This document shows, piece after piece, positions 40,428 to 49,601 of a stretch of DNA of 64,000 nucleotides; within the stretch, counting starts at the first letter, position 1; each line of letters starts with the position of its first letter. Where the stretch lies: positions 745,781-809,780 of the forward strand of contig NZ_SNYC01000005.1 of the NCBI RefSeq assembly GCF_004362715.1. The letters are read 5' to 3'. Position numbers and translations under genes: made by a program. The stretch comes from Pedobacter metabolipauper (GTDB taxonomy: Bacteria; Bacteroidota; Bacteroidia; Sphingobacteriales; Sphingobacteriaceae). The notes under the pieces were generated by a model. The model saw only the letters and a program-made list of their open reading frames with translations, was not told the DNA's origin and made no database searches.

Positions 40428-41525
40428 ATGGGAATTAAAAAAAATATATTAGTGATACCCGGTGATGGTATCGGCCCGGAAGTAACGACCTGGGGAAAAG
40501 CTATTTTAGAGCAGATCGCGGCAGACTTCGGACATGATTTTACGTTTGATGAAGCATTGATGGGCCACGCAGCAATTGAAGCTACCGGAAACCCACTGCC
40601 TGATGAAACCTTAGAGAAAGCTAAAAAAAGCGACGCCATCTTATTCGGCGCCGTTGGTCATGCCATGTACGACAATGATCCTTCATTGAAGATCCGCCCT
40701 GAACAAGGTCTGCTTAAAATCAGAAAAGAACTGGGCCTGTATGCCAACCTTCGTCCCATCTTATTATTTGACGAGCTGCTAAATGCATCCAGCATCAAAC
40801 CAAGTATCTTAAAAGGTACCGACATCCTGTTTTTCAGAGAACTGACCGGAGATGTGTACTTCGGAGAAAAAGTACGTTCTGAAGACCGCAATACCGCGTC
40901 AGACCTGATGATCTATCACAGGTACGAAGTAGAAAGAATTGCACACAAAGCTTTTGAAGCAGCCATGCAGCGCGGCAAAAAGCTGTGCTCTGTTGATAAG
41001 GCAAATGTGTTGGAAAGCTCCAGGTTGTGGAGAGAAACCGTTCAGGCCATCGCCAAGGAATACCCTGAGGTAACAACAGAACACATGTTTATCGACAACG
41101 CCGCCATGCAGCTGATCAAAGACCCTAAACGGTTTGATGTGGTATTAACCGCCAACCTGTTTGGTGATATCCTGACCGATGAAGCTTCACAAATTGCTGG
41201 TTCTATGGGCATGCTGGCCTCTGCGTCTATTGGCGACGGAACCGGGTTCTTTGAACCAATCCATGGCTCTGCACACGACATTACCGGAAAAGACCTGGCC
41301 AACCCATTAGCCTCTATCCTGTCGGTAGCACTGATGCTTGAAATCGGCTTCGGACTAAAAGAAGAAGCAAAAGTGATCATCACCGCTGTAGATAAAGCAC
41401 TGAAAGAAGGTTTCAGGACCAATGACATTGCCGATGAAACGACCAACCCCTACAAAGTACTGGGCACAAAAGAAATGGGCAAGTTATTGTTAAAATATAT
41501 CGCACAAACTACATATACCAACTAA
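40428..41525 (+). CDS. leuB: 3-isopropylmalate dehydrogenase
   Basis: A 365-residue decarboxylating dehydrogenase. It has the N-terminal VIPGDGIGPEVTTWGKAILE and RELTGDVYFGEKVR. The substrate Arg region is GLYANLRPILLFDEL, the metal Asp residues are in TANLFGDILTDEASQIAGSM, and FEPIHGSAHDITGKDLANP follows. It oxidises 3-isopropylmalate to the keto acid precursor of leucine with NAD. The N-terminal RELTGD form distinguishes it from isocitrate dehydrogenase. leuA follows after 12 bases. Confidence 0.95.
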   Translation: MGIKKNILVIPGDGIGPEVTTWGKAILEQIAADFGHDFTFDEALMGHAAIEATGNPLPDETLEKAKKSDAILFGAVGHAMYDNDPSLKIRPEQGLLKIRKELGLYANLRPILLFDELLNASSIKPSILKGTDILFFRELTGDVYFGEKVRSEDRNTASDLMIYHRYEVERIAHKAFEAAMQRGKKLCSVDKANVLESSRLWRETVQAIAKEYPEVTTEHMFIDNAAMQLIKDPKRFDVVLTANLFGDILTDEASQIAGSMGMLASASIGDGTGFFEPIHGSAHDITGKDLANPLASILSVALMLEIGFGLKEEAKVIITAVDKALKEGFRTNDIADETTNPYKVLGTKEMGKLLLKYIAQTTYTN

Positions 41526-41537
41526 ACACAAAGAATT

Positions 41538-43046
41538 ATGTTACACGATCCGAATAGAGTTTATGTGTTTGATACCACCCTTAGAGATGGTGAGCAAGTG
41601 CCCGGATGCCAGTTGGCAACCCCGGAGAAAATTGAGATTGCCAGGGCACTTGAAGCACTTGGTGTGGATGTGATCGAAGCAGGTTTTCCAATCTCCAGTC
41701 CCGGCGATTTTCAAAGTGTAGTTGAGCTGTCCAAAGCAGTCAGTGAACCGATCATCTGTGCCCTGACAAGAGCAAACAAAGGAGATATCGATTCTGCAGT
41801 TGCGGCATTGCAATATGCCAAACGCCCGCGGATCCATACGGGTATCGGCGCATCAGATATGCACATCCAATACAAGTTCAACAGCACCCGGGAGAAGATC
41901 CTGGAACGTGCGGTTGAAGCCGTAAAGTATGCGAAGCAGTTTGTAGAGGATATTGAATTCTATGCGGAAGATGCCGGCAGGGCTGATAATATTTTCCTGG
42001 CACAAATGGTGGAAGCCGTGATCGCCGCTGGTGCTACCGTAGTAAACATTCCAGACACCAATGGCTATTGCCTGCCGGATCAGTATGGTTCAAAGATCCT
42101 GTACCTGAAAGAAAATGTGAAGAATATTGACCAGGCCATCATCTCTGTTCATTGTCACAATGATCTGGGCGTAGCCACTGCAAATAGCTTAGCCGGGTTA
42201 ATAAATGGTGCCCGCCAGGTAGAATGTACCATCAATGGTATTGGTGAACGTGCCGGTAACACCGCGTTGGAAGAAGTAACCATGATCCTTAAAACACATC
42301 ATGCGTTAAATCTGCATACCAATATCAACACCAAACACTTTAGCGAGATCAGTGCCATGGTGAGCCGTATGATGCGCATGCCGGTACAGCCCAATAAAGC
42401 AATCATCGGACAAAATGCATTTGCACACAGCTCTGGTATTCATCAGGATGGTTTCCTTAAACACCGGGAGAACTACGAGATCATGAACCCTGAAGATGTT
42501 GGCGTAAACTCATCAGACATCATCTTAACCGCAAGAAGCGGACGTCATGCGTTGAAGCATCATTTAGAGCGCCTGGGTTATGAAATAGACCGCATCAACC
42601 TGGATCAGGTATACGATCGTTTCCTGATCCTTGCCGATGAGAAAAAAACCATTTCTGACGATGACATCCTTTCTCTAATGAGCGATGGCAGCGAAGATCC
42701 CTATAAAAACGGATACAAGATCAATGCGCTGCACGTGGAATGCGGAGACCTTACCGCACCCTCAGCTACCGTTAAGCTGGAATATAATGGCATTGAAAAA
42801 GAAGCCAAAGCTACCGGCAACGGGCCTGTTAATGCAACCATCAATGCCATTCAAAGTATTGCAGGCAAAGATATTCTGTTAAAGGAATTCACCATACAAG
42901 CCATACATGGCGGCAGTGATGATGTAAGCAAGGTTAATATGCGTGTCTCTTATGAAGGCAAATCCTATTTAGGGTATGGCTTCAGCACAGACATCGTTAA
43001 GGCATCTGCCGATGCCTATCTGGATGCAATGAATAAATTTTTATAA
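41538..43046 (+). CDS. leuA: 2-isopropylmalate synthase
   Basis: A 502-residue protein. The HMGL-like barrel starts [19 protein letters not shown], and the metal site [17 protein letters not shown] is present. [15 protein letters not shown], which binds acyl-CoA ligands, follows. The C-terminal LeuA regulatory domain (about 390-502) has the leucine-feedback fold near [14 protein letters not shown]. It condenses acetyl-CoA with 2-ketoisovalerate. It is unusual only in coming after leuCDB here. ilvA begins one base after its stop. Confidence 0.95.
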   Translation: MLHDPNRVYVFDTTLRDGEQVPGCQLATPEKIEIARALEALGVDVIEAGFPISSPGDFQSVVELSKAVSEPIICALTRANKGDIDSAVAALQYAKRPRIHTGIGASDMHIQYKFNSTREKILERAVEAVKYAKQFVEDIEFYAEDAGRADNIFLAQMVEAVIAAGATVVNIPDTNGYCLPDQYGSKILYLKENVKNIDQAIISVHCHNDLGVATANSLAGLINGARQVECTINGIGERAGNTALEEVTMILKTHHALNLHTNINTKHFSEISAMVSRMMRMPVQPNKAIIGQNAFAHSSGIHQDGFLKHRENYEIMNPEDVGVNSSDIILTARSGRHALKHHLERLGYEIDRINLDQVYDRFLILADEKKTISDDDILSLMSDGSEDPYKNGYKINALHVECGDLTAPSATVKLEYNGIEKEAKATGNGPVNATINAIQSIAGKDILLKEFTIQAIHGGSDDVSKVNMRVSYEGKSYLGYGFSTDIVKASADAYLDAMNKFL

Positions 43047-43047
43047 C

Positions 43048-44298
43048 ATGAGCGTAGAAAAAGAAATAGAACTGGACTTTCTTGCAGCTGCAGAACGGTT
43101 AAAAGGAACGGTAAAACGTACACCTCTGGAATATAATGCCAGCCTTTCTGAAAAATACAACGCAAATATTTACCTGAAAAGGGAAGATCTGCAGTTGGTA
43201 CGCTCCTATAAACTACGCGGCGCTTACAATATGATCAGCACCCTGCAGCCGGAGCAGATCGCCAAAGGGGTTGTTTGCGCCAGTGCAGGCAACCATGCCC
43301 AGGGTGTAGCGCATTCCTGTAAAAAGCTGAACATTAAAGGGGTAATCTTCATGCCTGAAATTACACCCAAACAAAAAGTAAAACAAACAGAAATGTTTGG
43401 CGGCAGCCACATTGAGATCATCCTGGTAGGTGATACCTTTGATGATTGCTTACGGGAAGCCTTATTATATACTGCGGCACACAGCATGACCTTTATCCCC
43501 CCTTTTGATAATGCAAAGATCATTGAAGGCCAGGGAACAGTAGGTGTAGAGATCTATGAAGATCTGCCCGAACTGGATGTGGTGGTTATGCCCATCGGTG
43601 GCGGCGGACTAGCCTCTGGTGTGGGCAGCTACATTAAAAACCTGAAACCAAATGTCCATCTGATCGGTGTAGAGCCGGAAGGTGCCCCCTCCATGAAATT
43701 TGCGATGGAGAACGGTGGCCCTGTAATCCTGGAAGAGATCGATCGCTTTGTAGACGGTGCAGCAGTTAAACGTGTAGGTAACCTAACCTTTGAATACTGT
43801 ACTGAATTACTGGATCAAATGCTGCTCATTCCGGAAGGACAGATCTGTACAACCATCTTAAAATTGTACAATGAAGATGCGATTGTAGTAGAGCCTGCAG
43901 GAGCACTTGCTGTGGCATCCCTCGATCAGATCAAAGATACCATTGAAGGGAAAAATGTAGTGCTTATCGTAAGCGGCGGAAACAATGATATCGAACGCAT
44001 GCAGGAGATCAAAGAGAAGTCTTTACTCTTTGAAGGACTAAAACACTATTTCATTGTCCGCTTTCCACAAAGACCAGGTGCCTTAAAGCTATTTGTAAAT
44101 AATATACTAGGCCCGCAGGACGACATCACACGCTTCGAATTCATCAAAAAAACAAACCGTGAATATGGACCGGCCCTGGTAGGCATCGAACTTGCAAAAC
44201 GCACCGATTACGACGCACTGGTACAGCGGATGAAGGAATTTAAATTTGAGATCATCGAATTGAATAACGATCAAACCTTGTTCGAATACCTGGTATAA
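43048..44298 (+). CDS. ilvA: threonine deaminase (ammonia-lyase)
   Basis: A 416-residue PLP enzyme. The Schiff-base Lys is K55 in RSYKLRGAYNMI; the phosphate loop is IGGGGLASGVGSYI, preceded by ASAGNHAQGVAHSC. The C-terminal domain of about 90 residues (HYFIVRFPQRPGALKLFVNN) is a single ACT-like regulatory domain for isoleucine feedback. It makes 2-ketobutyrate, the first step to isoleucine. It is the last gene of the ilv-leu run, starting one base after the leuA stop. Confidence 0.95.
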   Translation: MSVEKEIELDFLAAAERLKGTVKRTPLEYNASLSEKYNANIYLKREDLQLVRSYKLRGAYNMISTLQPEQIAKGVVCASAGNHAQGVAHSCKKLNIKGVIFMPEITPKQKVKQTEMFGGSHIEIILVGDTFDDCLREALLYTAAHSMTFIPPFDNAKIIEGQGTVGVEIYEDLPELDVVVMPIGGGGLASGVGSYIKNLKPNVHLIGVEPEGAPSMKFAMENGGPVILEEIDRFVDGAAVKRVGNLTFEYCTELLDQMLLIPEGQICTTILKLYNEDAIVVEPAGALAVASLDQIKDTIEGKNVVLIVSGGNNDIERMQEIKEKSLLFEGLKHYFIVRFPQRPGALKLFVNNILGPQDDITRFEFIKKTNREYGPALVGIELAKRTDYDALVQRMKEFKFEIIELNNDQTLFEYLV

Positions 44299-44420
44299 AT
44301 CAATAAAAACAATATTCTGCATAACATTTTAATTACAGAATAAGTAAACGGGAACGGTTTGATATTGTGGCAATAGATTTGCTTTATAAAAATCAAACAC
44401 ACAAATATAAATTCACACAA

Positions 44421-44837
44421 ATGAAAAAGCTCCTTTTATTACTCCTTTGCACCACCACGCTGGGCCTGGTATCGTGTAAAAAAGAAACACTGATTGATAC
44501 AGGTTTGCCAAACCAAACCATCGAAACAGTGATCAACCAAAGTCAATGGACTTCCGTTGAAAATGGCACCCGGTTAACAGTTACCGTAAATTTCCCTGAA
44601 ATTGATGCAGCAACATTTAGAAATGATGGTCTGCTGGTATACTTTTATCCAAATAACAGTGTAGATGAATACAAACAATTACCTTATGTATTCGATGCAC
44701 AAACCTATAGCTATACCGCAAGACCTGGCTCCATTACTTTTGATATACAAACTACAGGAGATGCTGTTCTTAATCCGGTAAGGCCAACTGCGCCAATCGG
44801 ATTACGTGTGGTTATCGTAACTTCCTCGTTAAATTAA
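44421..44837 (+). CDS. small lipoprotein, unknown function
   Basis: About 138 residues from the ATG at 44421, which gives a lipoprotein signal (LLLLLLCTTTLGLVSCKKE). The longer frame to 44367 is rejected because a -7 box (TAGATTTG at 44374-44381) lies inside it. The mature part has beta-type segments (TRLTVTVNFPEIDAATFRND, LLVYFYPNN) and no motif I recognise. It is not part of the ilv-leu unit, having its own promoter-like element and a terminator at 44938-44972. Confidence 0.7.
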   Translation: MKKLLLLLLCTTTLGLVSCKKETLIDTGLPNQTIETVINQSQWTSVENGTRLTVTVNFPEIDAATFRNDGLLVYFYPNNSVDEYKQLPYVFDAQTYSYTARPGSITFDIQTTGDAVLNPVRPTAPIGLRVVIVTSSLN

Positions 44838-44847
44838 AACTTTTTAG

Positions 44848-44876
44848 CCAATTGTGTCCGCACTGCGGACACAATT
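44848..44876. repeat. 29-bp palindromic element, intergenic copy
   Basis: Arms AATTGTGTCCGCA (44850-44862) and TGCGGACACAATT (44864-44876) are perfect complements around one C. With two preceding C residues, 29 bases are identical to 45459-45487 inside the DUF1016 gene. No T run follows, so it is not an ordinary terminator. The surrounding gap 44838-45191 also has a terminator at 44938 and otherwise nothing recognised. Confidence 0.85.
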
Positions 44877-44937
44877 CAAGCTATTTATCGAAACTTCAAA
44901 AAAATGATTATTATTTACTAATTATGATCATTCCCCA

Positions 44938-44972
44938 TAAGCACCCAATGTCAAAAACATTGGGTGCTTTGC
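44938..44972 (+). terminator. hairpin terminator after the lipoprotein gene
   Basis: AGCACCCAATG (44940-44950) and CATTGGGTGCT (44958-44968) form an 11-bp stem with loop TCAAAAA, followed by a short T stretch. The T tract is weak. Confidence 0.55.
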
Positions 44973-45191
44973 ATTAAAAAGCAATTAATACCTTTTTCAA
45001 TTTATTTTCTGAAATCGTGCTACTCACCTGCACTTCCAATATTTTTCATCAAATCCTTATAAGCACAATCAAAATAACAACTATACTCACAATACATTGA
45101 TTACAAACATTTTAATAAAAAATTATATTTCCCAAATTTTAACCACCCATACTATAAAAGTGGATAGCTTAGCCTATAACAACCACAGATC

Positions 45192-46196
45192 ATGCAGCTC
45201 AATCCTTCAGTAATATCAGATATTAAGAATATAATCTACAGCGCAAGGGATAAAGCGGTCCGCGCTGTAGATAAAGAACGTGTGCTCATGTACTGGAACA
45301 TAGGAAAAAGGATCTTTGAAGAAGAGCAAGAAGGAAAAAACCGTGCTGATTACGGTAAATTTCTTATAAAATCAATTTCAGCACAAATACAACCCGAATT
45401 CGGCATAGGTTTCTCCTACCGTCAGCTCAACTGGTACAGACAGTTTTACAGAACCTTCCCAATTGTGTCCGCACTGCGGACACAATTGACATGGACGCAT
45501 TACAAGTTCATCTTAGGTCTTGACAATCAACACAAAGCCGATTTTTATATTACTGAAACGGTTAAAAACAATTGGTCTTCCAGACAACTGGAACGCCAAA
45601 TTGGAAGCAATCTGTTTGAACGCCTTTTACTAAGCAATGATAAAGACGCTGTATTAGCAATTGCAAAAAAAGAAAAACAAACCAATGAACCCAGGCAGAT
45701 CATTAAAGATCCGATGTATCTTGAATTCCTGGGTTTAAAAAAAGAGTCATCCTATTATGAAAAGGATATCGAATCCGCAATAATTACACATTTGCAGGAA
45801 TTCTTATTGGAATTAGGCAATGGCTTTTCTTTTGTAGCAAGGCAAAAACGCATTCACCTCGACGGAGATGATTTTTACATCGATCTGGTATTGTACAATC
45901 GTCTCCTGCAATGTTTTGTACTGGTCGATCTTAAAACAAAAAAATTAACCCATGGAAATATCGGTCAAATGCAGATGTATGTAAACTACTATGATCGTTT
46001 AGAAAAACTTCCATCTGAAAGCCCTACCCTGGGTATATTACTTTGCGCAAATAAAAACGATGCCATCGTAAAGTTCACCCTGCCTGAAGACAATAAAACC
46101 ATTATTGCAAGCAGATATGAACTATACCTGCCAACGGAACAACAACTGATCACAGAAATAAATAAAGAGATTAAAAACAGAGATCCATATAACTAA
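45192..46196 (+). CDS. DUF1016 (YhcG-like) PD-(D/E)XK nuclease family protein
   Basis: A 334-residue protein. The DUF1016 N-terminal domain (VLMYWNIGKRIFEEEQEG, then FGIGFSYRQLNWYRQFYRTF and TQLTWTHYKFILGL) is followed by the C-terminal nuclease domain, whose core is DDFYIDLVLYNRLLQCFVLV and LKTKKLTHGNIGQMQMYVNY; this fits the D...(D/E)xK pattern as YID and DLK. YhcG-type proteins are suspected DNA nucleases in genome-defence or mobile-element settings; the role is not established. The coding region contains the second copy of the 29-bp palindrome, encoding about residues 90-98. It stands alone and converges on the ABC gene. Confidence 0.88.
   Translation: MQLNPSVISDIKNIIYSARDKAVRAVDKERVLMYWNIGKRIFEEEQEGKNRADYGKFLIKSISAQIQPEFGIGFSYRQLNWYRQFYRTFPIVSALRTQLTWTHYKFILGLDNQHKADFYITETVKNNWSSRQLERQIGSNLFERLLLSNDKDAVLAIAKKEKQTNEPRQIIKDPMYLEFLGLKKESSYYEKDIESAIITHLQEFLLELGNGFSFVARQKRIHLDGDDFYIDLVLYNRLLQCFVLVDLKTKKLTHGNIGQMQMYVNYYDRLEKLPSESPTLGILLCANKNDAIVKFTLPEDNKTIIASRYELYLPTEQQLITEINKEIKNRDPYN
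45459..45487. repeat. 29-bp palindromic element, copy inside the DUF1016 gene
   Basis: This is identical to 44848-44876. In frame it encodes IVSALRTQL, which is part of the usual DUF1016 N-terminal motif before SWTHY or TWTHY. The codons for Ser-Ala-Leu-Arg-Thr (TCC GCA CTG CGG ACA) are themselves palindromic, so the gene may be the original source of the element. Confidence 0.85.
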
Positions 46197-46208
46197 CCCT
46201 TGCTAAGA

Positions 46209-47219
46209 TTAAAAGCTTAAAAAGCGATCAATGTTCGCCTGAACATGGTCGTTTTTTTTATGCTCGCCCCTGTTCAGTTGTATCGCACGGATCTGTACAC
46301 CATTTCGTTCAAGCAGCAATTCTTCATAAAACCCCTTGTAATACACATCCTTTACTTCAAAACGCCTGCTGTTCCAGGAGCTCTTCAGATCTACCCATTC
46401 CGGATAAAATACAACATCACCCTTAACCGTTTCCAACCCTAGCTTCCTGGCATCATCTGCCTTTAATACCACGGCATTCCCTAAGATCTGTGCAGTATAG
46501 ATGTGATCAGGATGGTTGTAGATGTGCGCAGGTTTACCTTTCTGCAATAAACTCCCATCCTTTAAGATCAGGAGTTCATCCGCAAGGAAAAGTCCGTCAG
46601 CAGGGTCATGGGAAACCATGATCACCGTAACACCCGTTTCAGCAGCAATCCGCTTAATATCGGCACGCAGTTGATTTTTTAATAACGCATCAACCTGGCT
46701 GAAAGGCTCATCCAGTAACAATACCGAAGTATCGCTCACCAATGCCTTGGCAATTGCAACACGCTGCTGCTCGCCGCCACTGAGCTGGGTAATCTTTTTA
46801 TCCCTCAAATGTCCGATGTGCAGATGTTCCATCATCTCAATGGTCTTCTCCTGCTTGGCCTGTACATTGGTATTGGAAAGCATGGAAGCGATGTTATCGT
46901 AAACTTTGGCGTAGATGTTTAAGGAAAAATCCTGGGTAACCATCTTCATTTCCTTGTGTCCCGGAATCAATTGCTCATCCGGACCCAGGATTCGTTTTCC
47001 ATTGAAAAGAATCTCTCCGGAATCCACCTTGATCAAACCGTAGATACTTTTAAGCAGGGTAGACTTCCCACTTCCGCTCTCCCCGATTATGGCAACAATA
47101 CTTCCTCCTTTAATGTCAAAACTGATGTTTTGAATGCCAGAGGCCTGTTCGGTTTGATACTGTTTTGTAAGGTTCTTAACGCTGATGATCTTTTCTTCCA
47201 CCCGGTAAAGATAAATCAT
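46209..47219 (-). CDS. ABC transporter ATP-binding protein
   Basis: A 336-residue ATPase. Walker A GESGSGKSTLLKSIYG, Q-loop MKMVTQDFSLN, signature LSGGEQQRVAIAKAL, Walker B SVLLLDEPFSQVDAL and the switch His in VSHDPADGLF are all present. The C-terminal 90 residues (VKGDVVFYPEWVDLKS and on) are a TOBE-like regulatory extension, as in spermidine, iron or sulfate importer ATPases. No permease or binding protein is nearby, so the substrate is unknown. The strand converges with the DUF1016 gene, 12 bases apart. Confidence 0.9.
   Translation of the reverse strand: MIYLYRVEEKIISVKNLTKQYQTEQASGIQNISFDIKGGSIVAIIGESGSGKSTLLKSIYGLIKVDSGEILFNGKRILGPDEQLIPGHKEMKMVTQDFSLNIYAKVYDNIASMLSNTNVQAKQEKTIEMMEHLHIGHLRDKKITQLSGGEQQRVAIAKALVSDTSVLLLDEPFSQVDALLKNQLRADIKRIAAETGVTVIMVSHDPADGLFLADELLILKDGSLLQKGKPAHIYNHPDHIYTAQILGNAVVLKADDARKLGLETVKGDVVFYPEWVDLKSSWNSRRFEVKDVYYKGFYEELLLERNGVQIRAIQLNRGEHKKNDHVQANIDRFLSF
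46222..46259 (+). terminator. terminator of the DUF1016 gene, embedded in the convergent ABC gene
   Basis: AGCGATCAATGTTC pairs, with one or two mismatches, with GAACATGGTCGT across a GCCT loop and is followed by eight T residues (46252-46259). It lies inside the 3' end of the opposite-strand ATPase gene, whose last codons it also encodes. Confidence 0.6.
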
Positions 47220-47240
47220 TTCGGCAATTCCCTAAAATAG

Positions 47241-47269
47241 AAAATCCCGCAGCGTAATACTGCGGGATT
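47241..47269 (-). terminator. terminator of the sigma factor/beta-barrel operon
   Basis: AATCCCGCAG (47243-47252) and CTGCGGGATT (47260-47269) form a 10-bp stem. On the minus strand it is followed by TTTTCTATTTT, past the end of the beta-barrel gene at 47323. Confidence 0.7.
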
Positions 47270-47322
47270 GGTTTTATTTGTGTGTAGTGTGTGTCTTTTA
47301 GAAACGCAGCCCGGTATAATCC

Positions 47323-48144
47323 TTAATTCAATCCTAAAGTGATACCAAAGGCCATGTTAGTTAAGCCTTTTTGAGGAGTGCTGGCAAACATGTCGTTGAA
47401 ATAGTATTTGGTAAAGAAGCCAAGGCCATCATAACCAAACCGTACGGTACCGCCAGTTCTGAATGCCTGGAAACGATAATCATCTTTAACCTTTACTTTA
47501 CCTCTTTCCTGGCTGATCTGTTTAACTTTTCCATTTAAAAGGAAGCTAACTTCAGGTCCGGCAACAAAGTAAAAGCGTTTTCCATTATCATTTTCATTGG
47601 TCCTGAATTCAAAGTTCAATGGAATGTGAATATAACTGCTGGAGAAACGGTTCTTCTCAAAATGAAAATCAGCTGGCTCTTCAATATACGTAAGTACTGG
47701 TGTATTTTTCTGTATTGTAATGTCTTTGTTTAAGCGGATGTGTGTCCAGTCAAAACCACCGGCAACAGCAATCTTAAAGTTTTGGTTAAAACGATATCCC
47801 AGCTGAACGATATCAAAAGAGAACATACTGGTTTTGCCGCCCCTGTAATCTAAAAACTCATTCTCAGGAGATAAGGTGAAGCTGCCGTTATCAATTAGTC
47901 TCATGTAACCAATATCGATCCTGGTAAAGGTTAAACCACCAACAAAGCGGCCTTTATTGGCTTTCGCTAACTTAGCACTGTCATCTTTAGACTTCGGACG
48001 GTCAAATTCTTCTTCCGAAGTATGAAACTTCCAGGTAAACTTTCCTTTATGATTGGTGGTACTGTCTTTTTTATAGGAGATGCTTTGAGCGGAAGCACTG
48101 GCAAGTCCGCTTACCAAAAGTGCTGCTAATATTAGATGTTTCAT
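47323..48144 (-). CDS. outer membrane beta-barrel protein, unknown function
   Basis: A 273-residue protein with a signal peptide (MKHLILAALLVSGLASASAQ). Amphipathic strands follow (FVGGLTFTRIDIGYMRL, FDIVQLGYRFNQNFKIAVAGG, FYFVAGPEVSFLL, YRFQAFRTGGTVRFGYDGL), and the C-terminal strand ends MAFGITLGLN. It fits the OMP beta-barrel group often found after an ECF sigma factor and its membrane partner. No enzymatic motif is seen. It lies 25 bases from the upstream membrane protein. Confidence 0.8.
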   Translation of the reverse strand: MKHLILAALLVSGLASASAQSISYKKDSTTNHKGKFTWKFHTSEEEFDRPKSKDDSAKLAKANKGRFVGGLTFTRIDIGYMRLIDNGSFTLSPENEFLDYRGGKTSMFSFDIVQLGYRFNQNFKIAVAGGFDWTHIRLNKDITIQKNTPVLTYIEEPADFHFEKNRFSSSYIHIPLNFEFRTNENDNGKRFYFVAGPEVSFLLNGKVKQISQERGKVKVKDDYRFQAFRTGGTVRFGYDGLGFFTKYYFNDMFASTPQKGLTNMAFGITLGLN

Positions 48145-48169
48145 TGTATTGTGGTTTGTGTGTTTATGA

Positions 48170-48979
48170 CTATTTAGCTTTTTTATTAAATTTCAGAATT
48201 CCGATATTAATGGCAATCAGCGATGAGTTGTCATCATCATCCGTATTAAACTGTATTATTTTTTGATCTCTTTTATCTACTTTGTTAACAACCAGGTTAA
48301 TCAGGTCACCAACATTTTTAATCCCCTTACGTTCCCGCTCTGGTTCTTGTTCCCTTGCGCTTTCCCGCTCTCGCTCTCGCTTACCAGATTGAAGATCTGT
48401 AATCACGTTCCGGTCAACCGGGCTTGCTGCACTTGCAATCATTAATTCTTTAGCAGGAACCACGTTTCGTACGGGTGTTTCATCTGCTGCAGGCTTAACC
48501 ATTTCAGATCCGGTATTAACAGGACGATCAGGTTTTGAAATAGGTTGCATCGGAATAAAATCTTTTTTCACATCCGCATCAGTAAGGCGTGGAGCAATCA
48601 CAAGCGGTGTGCTTTCGGCAGCCTGACCTGCAGATCCTGAGTTTACAGCATCAGGGGCAGACGGTTTATTCAACACAGAACCATTCACGGAACTTCCGCT
48701 AGTCAAATGGTCAGCTGGAATTACAGGGGATTCAGTATACGCAGCCAAAGGTTGTCCGTGCAGCTGGATCTTTTCTGTCTTCGGAACCAGAACTCCAACC
48801 GTTACCGCTATAAAAACGACAGCAGCAGCCATCCAGTACGCCGGTAAGATCCGTTTGCGTAGTTTAGGCGCAATACCTGCTTCAATGCCATCCCATAAAT
48901 TTCTGCCTGGCTGGATCTCTGCATGTTCAAACCTGTCTTTGAATAACTGATCAAATTCTTTATCCTGTATATGTTGCAT
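48170..48979 (-). CDS. single-pass membrane protein, probable anti-sigma-type partner
   Basis: A 269-residue protein. The N-terminal 45 residues (KEFDQLFKDRFEHAEIQPGR) are a cytosolic segment of the type that may bind a sigma factor. One membrane helix (YWMAAAVVFIAVTVGVLV) follows, then a long extracytosolic region rich in Ser, Pro and Ala with a charged stretch of Glu-Arg repeats (RERERESAREQEPERERKG). It lacks the FecR fold. The gene overlaps the sigma factor gene by 20 bases, so the pair is co-translated. The anti-sigma role is inferred from position. Confidence 0.72.
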   Translation of the reverse strand: MQHIQDKEFDQLFKDRFEHAEIQPGRNLWDGIEAGIAPKLRKRILPAYWMAAAVVFIAVTVGVLVPKTEKIQLHGQPLAAYTESPVIPADHLTSGSSVNGSVLNKPSAPDAVNSGSAGQAAESTPLVIAPRLTDADVKKDFIPMQPISKPDRPVNTGSEMVKPAADETPVRNVVPAKELMIASAASPVDRNVITDLQSGKRERERESAREQEPERERKGIKNVGDLINLVVNKVDKRDQKIIQFNTDDDDNSSLIAINIGILKFNKKAK

Positions 48980-49526
48980 AATTAATGCCCTCCAATTTTA
49001 TAATTTGTTCTTTTAATATTGCCCTTGCACGGGATAACTGTGATTTGCTTGCACCTTCAGAAATGCCCAGCGCAGCTGCGATCTCTTTGTGAGAAAAACC
49101 CTCAATGATGTACATATTGAATACGATCCGGTAGCCATCTGCGAGATTCTGGATCAGCTTCATCAGCTCCTGCATCCCCAGCCGGCTAAAGTCAAACCCG
49201 GTTGATGGCTGCTCATACGCATCTTCGATAGGCACCACATTCATCATCCTTAAGTTTTTACGGTAACTTTCAATTGCCGTATTGACCATGATCCTTCTAA
49301 TCCATCCTTCAAAAGAACCGTCCCCACGGTATTCCTTTACCTTCTGAAAAACTTTAATGTATCCCAGCTGAAGTACATCTTCAGCCTCCATATTGTCTTT
49401 AGCGTAGCGCGCGCAAACGGCCAGCATCTTTGATGAGGTTTGCTTATACAGCGCTTCCTGCATCTTTCGGTTGCCTGCTTTGCAGCCATCCAAAAGTTCG
49501 TCTATACTATATTGCGTCAATTTCAT
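48960..49526 (-). CDS. ECF-type RNA polymerase sigma factor
   Basis: A 188-residue sigma-70 family protein. Region 2 is LAVCARYAKDNMEAEDVLQLG plus FQKVKEYRGDGSFEGWIRRI (the -10 recognition RIMVNTAIE helix). Region 4 is YRIVFNMYIIEGFSHKEIA, continuing AALGISEGASKSQLSRARAIL. It likely directs expression of the downstream membrane protein and beta-barrel. The gene overlap with its probable anti-sigma partner supports that pairing. The start at 49526 fits the family. Confidence 0.92.
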   Translation of the reverse strand: MKLTQYSIDELLDGCKAGNRKMQEALYKQTSSKMLAVCARYAKDNMEAEDVLQLGYIKVFQKVKEYRGDGSFEGWIRRIMVNTAIESYRKNLRMMNVVPIEDAYEQPSTGFDFSRLGMQELMKLIQNLADGYRIVFNMYIIEGFSHKEIAAALGISEGASKSQLSRARAILKEQIIKLEGINYATYTG

Positions 49527-49601
49527 TTGTGTGTTTGGTATAGGGAAGATGAAGGAACCAGACCAAAGGTTGCATGTCTTTTAAAAAAAAATAAATTATT
49601 T

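Noticed and set aside
44848..44876. Intergenic palindrome as an ordinary rho-independent terminator
   Set aside because: No T tract follows on either strand, and a better hairpin terminator lies 60 bases downstream.
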